Shown here piece by piece: positions 59,654-64,000 of a stretch of 64,000 bases of DNA. Positions within the stretch are counted from its first letter, which is position 1. Each line of letters opens with the position of its first letter. Location: positions 434,001-498,000 of the forward strand of contig CAVSDT010000001.1 in NCBI GenBank assembly GCA_963726825.1, read 5' to 3'. The notes below the pieces were generated by a model. It was not told the DNA's origin and ran no database searches. It was given only the letters and a program-made list of their open reading frames with translations. The DNA is from DATLGB01 sp963726825. Its GTDB lineage: Bacteria; Actinomycetota; Thermoleophilia; Solirubrobacterales; Solirubrobacteraceae. The translations under genes were made by a program, and so were the position numbers.

Positions 59654-61060
59654 ATGCTGGCGCTGATCGCGAGCCTGATCGTGGCGGGGACGCTCGCCAC
59701 GGCCGGGACCATGAAGCTGGCCGAGCCGACCGCCTCCCGGGTGGCGCTCGCCACCTACGGCCTGGCGGGCCGTCTGGCCGTGCCGGCCTGGGCCCTGCTG
59801 GTCGTCGTGGAGCTCACGCTCGCGGGCCTGCTGCTCGCCGGGACGGTGGACGGTGCGATCGGCCGTCCGCCTGCCGGCCGCACCGGCGTCATGAGCGCCG
59901 GGGCCACGGCCGGACTCGCCGCCGCAGGGCTCTTCGCCCTGTTCGGCGTCGCCGGCGGCGTGGCGCTCGCCCGCGGTCGCGGCGGCGCGCCGTGCGGCTG
60001 TCTCGGCGCGCGCGGGTCGCTGTCGGCGGCCACGGTCGCCCGCGCAGCCGTGCTGGCCCTCCTCGGGCTGCTCGCCGCGGCGCCGGTCCTGGCCCCGCCC
60101 GCCCGCCTCGACGCCGCGCTGGACCCGCTGTCGGCCGCGCCCGGCGTCGCGCTCGCAGGGGTCGCGCTCGCCGCTCTCGTCGCCGTGCTCGCCGCCCTGC
60201 TGCTGCATCGCGCACCGCGCGGCGCGCTCGACGTCGGCGCGGAGGGGCCCGCGATCGGATCCCACCTGCCCGGGCCCACCGGCCTGCTGCTGTTCACCGC
60301 CGACGGCTGCGGCCTGTGCGCGCGGGTCAAGCGCGGCCTGCGCGGCACGGCCGTCACCGAGCTCGAGGAGGAGCGCGACGCCGCCGCCTGGCTGGCGGCG
60401 AAGGTCCCCGGCGCGCCCTACGCGGTGTTCGTCGCCCCCGACGGGACGGTGCTCGCCAAGGGCGCGGTCAACACCGGCGCGCAGGTCCGGACGCTCGTCC
60501 CGGTCGCAGCGGCAGACCGTCCGGCCGACAGCTCCCGCCGCACGTTCCTGGCCCGCGGCGCGGGCGCGACGGCGACGCTGACGGCCGCCACGACGGTCGG
60601 CCGGCTCGTGCGCCCCGGCGCGGCGGAGGCCTACCACTTCTGCGGCCACATCTACACGACCGACTCCTGCCCGCATCCGACGGGCCTGCCCCGGATCGAC
60701 GCCAGGGGCTTCCCCCTGCGGGCCTCCGACGGGCACCGCGTGGACGACCTCGGCCGCCCCGTGGACCGCGACGGCCACGCCGTGGGCGAGGACGGCGAGC
60801 GGCTGCTGGACCCCGACGGCCGGCCGCTTCCCCGTGCGACCCGCACCCGCGTGTGCACCGCCACGGCCCGCGCCTACAAGCAGGACATGCAGATCGACGG
60901 CGCCTGGTATCGCTGCTGCAAGGGCCACGTGCGCAAGCTCGTGGACTGCTGCACCGAGGGCAACCGCCGCATCAACGGCGACAAGGCGCTGACGGGCTAC
61001 TGCTACAAGGGCCGCAAGGTGTTCTGCGTGATGTTCCACCAGACGAAGGTCCCGTGCTGA
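59654..61060 (+). CDS. Fusion of MauE-like membrane, MauD-like thioredoxin and Tat/MauA-like cysteine-rich modules
   Basis: A 468-residue protein with three parts. Residues 1-190 are a membrane module like MauE/DoxX (LIASLIVAGTLATAGTMKL, VVELTLAGLLLAG, with a Cys pair in PCGCLG). Residues about 200-290 are thioredoxin-like, with CxxC at Cys219-Cys222 (DGCGLCARVK) and a MauD-type VFVAPDGTVLAKGAVNTG strand. Residues 292-310 contain a twin-arginine signal (SSRRTFLARGAG), then a cysteine-rich C-terminal domain (10 Cys) resembling the methylamine dehydrogenase light chain MauA, with YRCCKGH and VDCCTEG. Only one Trp (418) occurs in it, so the two-Trp TTQ cofactor cannot form in the known way. The order MauE-MauD-MauA equals mau operon order. 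Confidence 0.75.
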   Translation: MLALIASLIVAGTLATAGTMKLAEPTASRVALATYGLAGRLAVPAWALLVVVELTLAGLLLAGTVDGAIGRPPAGRTGVMSAGATAGLAAAGLFALFGVAGGVALARGRGGAPCGCLGARGSLSAATVARAAVLALLGLLAAAPVLAPPARLDAALDPLSAAPGVALAGVALAALVAVLAALLLHRAPRGALDVGAEGPAIGSHLPGPTGLLLFTADGCGLCARVKRGLRGTAVTELEEERDAAAWLAAKVPGAPYAVFVAPDGTVLAKGAVNTGAQVRTLVPVAAADRPADSSRRTFLARGAGATATLTAATTVGRLVRPGAAEAYHFCGHIYTTDSCPHPTGLPRIDARGFPLRASDGHRVDDLGRPVDRDGHAVGEDGERLLDPDGRPLPRATRTRVCTATARAYKQDMQIDGAWYRCCKGHVRKLVDCCTEGNRRINGDKALTGYCYKGRKVFCVMFHQTKVPC

Positions 61061-62574
61061 CCGACGCGCTCGTGCTCGCCGCGCTCGTCGCCGGGCTCGC
61101 CGGCGCCTGGTCGCCGTGCGGGCTGTCGATGGTCGAGACGCTGCGACCGGCCGGGTCGCGCGCCGCGGCCACCGGGGGCGCCGTGGCCTTCGCGATCGGC
61201 GCGCTCGTCGGCGGGGCCGTGACGTTCGGCGGGCTCGCGCTGCTGGGGACCGCGCTGGGCGCGACGGGGGCCGGGGCCGCCGCGGTCGCTGCCGCGCTGC
61301 TGCTGATGGCGGCCGTCGGCGACGGCGCCGGGCGGCGGATCGTGCCGCAGGTGCGACGACAGGTCCCCGAGTCGTGGCGGCGCATCCTGCCGCTGCCGCT
61401 GGCCTGCGCGCTCTACGGCGTCCTGCTCGGCCTGGGCTTCACGACCTTCGTGCTCTCCTACGCGACCTGGGGCCTCGCCGCCGCCGCGCTGGCGATCGGC
61501 GGCCCGGGCGCCGGCCTCGCCGTCGGCCTGGCGTTCGGCCTCGGCCGGGCCCTTCCCGTCCTCTGGCTGGCGCCGCGGCAGGACAGCGGCCGCGCCGCGG
61601 CCGTCCTCGAGGCCATGGGCGAGCGCCCCGACGTCCTGCGCGGTCTGCGCCTGGCGGCCGCAGCGGGCCTGGCCGTGGCCGCCGTCGCCCTCGTGATCGC
61701 CCCGCCGGCCGCTCGCGCCGCCGCCGCGACCACGTTCCAGACCGGCGCGGCCGACCCCGGCGCCGGGCCGGCCGCGACGGTCTGGCAGGCCGCCGACCGC
61801 TCCGGGCGTCTCCTGCGCCCCGACGGCTCGATCGTCGGGCTGCCCGGCACCGACCCGGCGGTCGGTGACGCGCTCATCGCCTGGCGCCTCGACCAGCAGA
61901 TCGTCGTCGCCGACCTCGCCACGCTGACGCCCCTGCGCGTCGTCGACGCGCCCGGCGGCGACGCGGTCGGGCTGTCGGACCAGCTGCTCGCCTGGCGGGC
62001 GCCGACCAGCGGGGGGCGGGACCGCATCCACGCGCTCAGCCTCGTCGACGCGGCCTCGACCCCGGTCCTCGTGCGCTCCGCCGGCCGCGGCGGCTCGCTC
62101 GGGCGGCCCGCGGTCGCCGGCACCAGCGTCCTGTTCGACGACCAGACCCCCGCTCGCAGCCGCATCCTGGCCTTCGACGCGGCGCGGGGCTCGACCCGCA
62201 CCCTGCGCAGCGCGCGCGACGCGAGCCTCCTGAACCCGTCCGCCCGTGACGGGCGCCTCCTCTACGTCCGCTCCGGGTACACCCGCCAGCGCCTCGAGCT
62301 CGGGCGCCTCGCCGCCGGCGACGGCCGCGCCGACCGCGACCTGGCGAGCACCACCCCGACGGCCCGCCGCGACATCGGCCGCGAGCCGGGCCATCACGAC
62401 CACCGCGCCGGCTACGGCCGCAAGGGCCCGCCGCAGAAGGCGCCGCGCCCGCCCGCGGGCCGCACGGTCACCTGGTGGACGACGGCGCTCGCACCGGACG
62501 CGGCCCTCGTCACCCGCGTGCGCCACGAGGGGCGCGGCGCGACGTCCACGAGCATCCTGCGCGTGGGGCTCTAG
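61054..62574 (+). CDS. MauF/CcdA-like membrane module fused to a beta-propeller-like domain
   Basis: A protein of about 506 residues. The first 230 residues hold six probable membrane helices with the CcdA/DsbD-type motif AWSPCGLSMVETL (Cys22), as in MauF, which supplies electrons for disulfide handling. The rest (about 240-500) is extracytoplasmic: repeated strands ending in Asp/Gly turns (VWQAADRSGRLLRPDGS, AGTSVLFDDQTPARSR) suggest a TolB/heavy-chain-like propeller, followed by a His-rich GHHDHRAGYGRKG segment. In mau operons mauF precedes mauB, whose product is a propeller, so the fusion copies that order. GTG 61054 overlaps the stop of the first gene by seven bases. The propeller assignment is by pattern only. 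Confidence 0.68.
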   Translation: MLTDALVLAALVAGLAGAWSPCGLSMVETLRPAGSRAAATGGAVAFAIGALVGGAVTFGGLALLGTALGATGAGAAAVAAALLLMAAVGDGAGRRIVPQVRRQVPESWRRILPLPLACALYGVLLGLGFTTFVLSYATWGLAAAALAIGGPGAGLAVGLAFGLGRALPVLWLAPRQDSGRAAAVLEAMGERPDVLRGLRLAAAAGLAVAAVALVIAPPAARAAAATTFQTGAADPGAGPAATVWQAADRSGRLLRPDGSIVGLPGTDPAVGDALIAWRLDQQIVVADLATLTPLRVVDAPGGDAVGLSDQLLAWRAPTSGGRDRIHALSLVDAASTPVLVRSAGRGGSLGRPAVAGTSVLFDDQTPARSRILAFDAARGSTRTLRSARDASLLNPSARDGRLLYVRSGYTRQRLELGRLAAGDGRADRDLASTTPTARRDIGREPGHHDHRAGYGRKGPPQKAPRPPAGRTVTWWTTALAPDAALVTRVRHEGRGATSTSILRVGL

Positions 62575-63443
62575 CGCTCGGAGGAGACGACCGGCGTCGC
62601 CTTCGCGACGTCGCCGACGCTCGGCGGCGCGTCGTCGGCACGCGCACGCGAGCGTCGCGCGGCCGCCTTCTGCGCCATGACGTTGAGGCCCATGAGGACC
62701 AGCACCGCGAGCAGCAGCATCGTCGCGAGCACGTTGACCTCGGGCGGGACGCCCTGGCGGGTGGCGCCGAAGATGAACAGCGGGAACGTCTGCGTCTGTC
62801 CGGCGTTGAAGCTCGTGACGACGTAGTCGTCGATCGACAGCGCGGCCGACAGGACCGCGGCGGACACGACGCCCGGGGCGATCATCGGCAACGTCACGCG
62901 AAAGAACGTCGACCACGTCCCCGCCCCGAGGTCGGCCGAGGCCTCCTCGATGTGCGGGTCCATGCCTTCGAGGCGCGCCTTGACGGTCACGACGACGTAG
63001 GACACGCAGAACAGCGCGTGGGCGATCACGATCGTCCAGAACCCCGTGTTGACGCCGACGACGAGGAACAGCGCGAGCAGGGCGGCGCCGAGCACGACCT
63101 CCGGCGTCGCCATCGGCAGGAAGACGAAGAAGTCCGCCGGCCCGCGGCCGCGGAAGCGGTGGCGCACGAGGGCGATCGCCAGCAGCGTCCCGAGCGCGAC
63201 GGAGATCAGGGTCGCGATCAGCGCGACCTGCAGCGACGTCGACAGCGCGCGGGCGAGGTCAGGGTCCGCGAACGGGTCCGCCCAGTGCGAGAGCGTGAAG
63301 CCCTGCCAGGTGAAGTTGAACCGGCCCCGGTTGTCGTTGAACGAGAACAGGATGACGATGAACACCGGCAGGAACAGGAAGGCCAGCGCGAACGCCGACC
63401 ACACGCCGAGGAACCAGTTGCGTGCGCGGTCGCCGGCGCTCAT
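62571..63443 (-). CDS. potC: Spermidine/putrescine-type ABC transporter permease (PotC-like)
   Basis: A 290-residue inner-membrane permease with six helices. The N-terminal WFLGVWSAFALAFLFLPVF and the EAA loop region (EEASADLGAGTWSTFFRVTL followed by PMIAPG) are typical of the PotC subgroup, which pairs with PotB to move polyamines or related compounds from a periplasmic-type binding protein. A C-terminal basic/acidic tail ends in VVSSER. ATG 63443 overlaps the upstream permease stop (ATGA). The ATPase and binding-protein genes would lie beyond the right edge. Converges on the mau-like gene with a four-base overlap. Confidence 0.92.
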   Translation of the reverse strand: MSAGDRARNWFLGVWSAFALAFLFLPVFIVILFSFNDNRGRFNFTWQGFTLSHWADPFADPDLARALSTSLQVALIATLISVALGTLLAIALVRHRFRGRGPADFFVFLPMATPEVVLGAALLALFLVVGVNTGFWTIVIAHALFCVSYVVVTVKARLEGMDPHIEEASADLGAGTWSTFFRVTLPMIAPGVVSAAVLSAALSIDDYVVTSFNAGQTQTFPLFIFGATRQGVPPEVNVLATMLLLAVLVLMGLNVMAQKAAARRSRARADDAPPSVGDVAKATPVVSSER

Positions 63444-64000
63444 CCCGCGACCTCCGTCAGGTTCTTCGTCCCGAGGATGCGCCCGTAGAGCGCGATCCCG
63501 ACGAGGATCAGCGTCATCAGGATGAACGACAGGGCCGCTGCCGTGGGGTAGTCCAGGACGTTGAGGTACTTGGACTGCACGACGTTGCCGATCATGTACT
63601 GGCGCGACGTGCCCAGCAGCGCGGCGTTGATGAAGTCGCCCGTGGCGGGGATGAAGCACAGCAGCGAGCCGGCGAAGATCCCGGGCACCACCAGCGGCAG
63701 CGTCACCTTGCGAAACGCCGTCGCGCGCGAGCAGTAGAGGTCGGTCGCCGCCTCCACGAGCCGCCGGTCGAGCTTGTCCAGCGACACGTACAGCGGCAGC
63801 ACCATGAAGGGGAGGAAGTTGTAGGCGATGCCCGCGATGACGGCGGTGCGCGTGGCGAGCACCCGGCCGTCCTCGGCGACGAGGTTGACGTCCTTGAGGC
63901 GATCCACGACCCAGCCGTTGTCGGAGAGGATCAGCTGCCAGGAGACGGTCCGCAGCACCTGCGAGGTGAAGAACGGCAGCACCACCAGCAGCAGCAGGAA
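63440..64000 (-). CDS. potB: ABC transporter permease (PotB-like), 5' end outside the window
   Basis: The 3' 561 bases of the partner permease gene. The visible part shows FLLLLVVLPFFTSQVLRTVS, GIAYNFLPFMVLPLYVSLDK and the EAA loop EAATDLYCSRATAFRKVTL before PLVVPG, which is the PotB/PotH pattern. The start is beyond position 64000. It precedes potC directly with an ATGA overlap, so both are translated from one message. Confidence 0.92.
   Translation of the reverse strand, partial: FLLLLVVLPFFTSQVLRTVSWQLILSDNGWVVDRLKDVNLVAEDGRVLATRTAVIAGIAYNFLPFMVLPLYVSLDKLDRRLVEAATDLYCSRATAFRKVTLPLVVPGIFAGSLLCFIPATGDFINAALLGTSRQYMIGNVVQSKYLNVLDYPTAAALSFILMTLILVGIALYGRILGTKNLTEVAG

Overview
The window is about 64 kb of very GC-rich chromosomal DNA, gene-dense on both strands, with short intergenic gaps, many 1-13 bp start/stop overlaps and frequent GTG starts. 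Gene content points to an actinobacterium in the broad sense, most likely of the class Thermoleophilia (Solirubrobacterales-like). Pointers are a NucS/EndoMS mismatch endonuclease, a Kgd-type fused E2-E1 2-oxoglutarate dehydrogenase, an ABC-F protein of the EttA type, AbiEi/DUF559-type nucleases, delta-60-repeat and PKD secreted proteins with Arg-rich C-terminal beta domains, and HxlR/MarR regulators. This placement is inference from gene content. I see no rRNA, tRNA, CRISPR array or prophage. No stretch longer than 300 bases lacks a gene; the longest gap is about 205 bp (17709-17913) and holds repeats.

Layout. 1-6.5 kb: truncated quinone oxidoreductase with an apparent frameshift, PfkB kinase, dcd, gltA, a GNAT acetyltransferase, a degenerate-GGDEF/EAL protein and a YgjP-type metallopeptidase. 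6.5-13.3 kb: a zinc-ribbon metallo-beta-lactamase-fold protein, a decapeptide-repeat protein, an MBL/metF/NAD-binding operon, an M29 aminopeptidase and a secreted protein. 13.5-17.8 kb: a delta-60-repeat secreted protein, pyk, and a nuclease gene bracketed by a pair of inverted 46-bp palindromic repeats that may be a small mobile cassette. 17.9-28.8 kb: a tightly overlapping eight-gene catabolic operon (FAH hydrolase, class-I amidotransferase, glutamine-synthetase-like ligase, P450, extradiol dioxygenase, acetoacetate-decarboxylase-like protein, aldehyde dehydrogenase, APC permease) with a divergent GntR regulator and a PLP decarboxylase. Together these look like a pathway for an aromatic amine or amino acid using gamma-glutamyl protection and meta-cleavage.

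28.8-42.3 kb: ABC1-family kinase, glyoxalase-like pair, Ppx/GppA phosphatase, secreted BNR-type protein, ether-lipid-synthase-like FAD enzyme, Nudix, DUF3817, and a 1416-residue 2-oxoglutarate dehydrogenase that carries two lipoyl domains and a subunit-binding domain fused to E2 and E1. 42.3-49 kb: three-gene minor-pilin operon, a MarR/HxlR pair diverging from YceI and an FMN reductase across twin operators, DUF1028, an alkyltransferase-like protein and YjbQ. 49-56.7 kb: crotonase/nucS, J-domain-TPR protein, ABC exporter, DHFR-like reductase, a candidate toxin-antitoxin pair and ettA.

56.7-64 kb: PKD-domain secreted protein, an exonuclease/phosphatase-fold protein, then a two-gene unit that is the most unusual item in the window. 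One gene fuses MauE-like, MauD-like (CGLC) and Tat-signal plus cysteine-rich MauA-like modules; the next fuses a MauF/CcdA-like membrane module to a beta-propeller-like domain. Together they resemble a condensed methylamine-dehydrogenase (mau) locus, but with only one tryptophan in the light-chain-like part. The window ends in a spermidine/putrescine-type ABC permease pair, the second truncated by the right edge.
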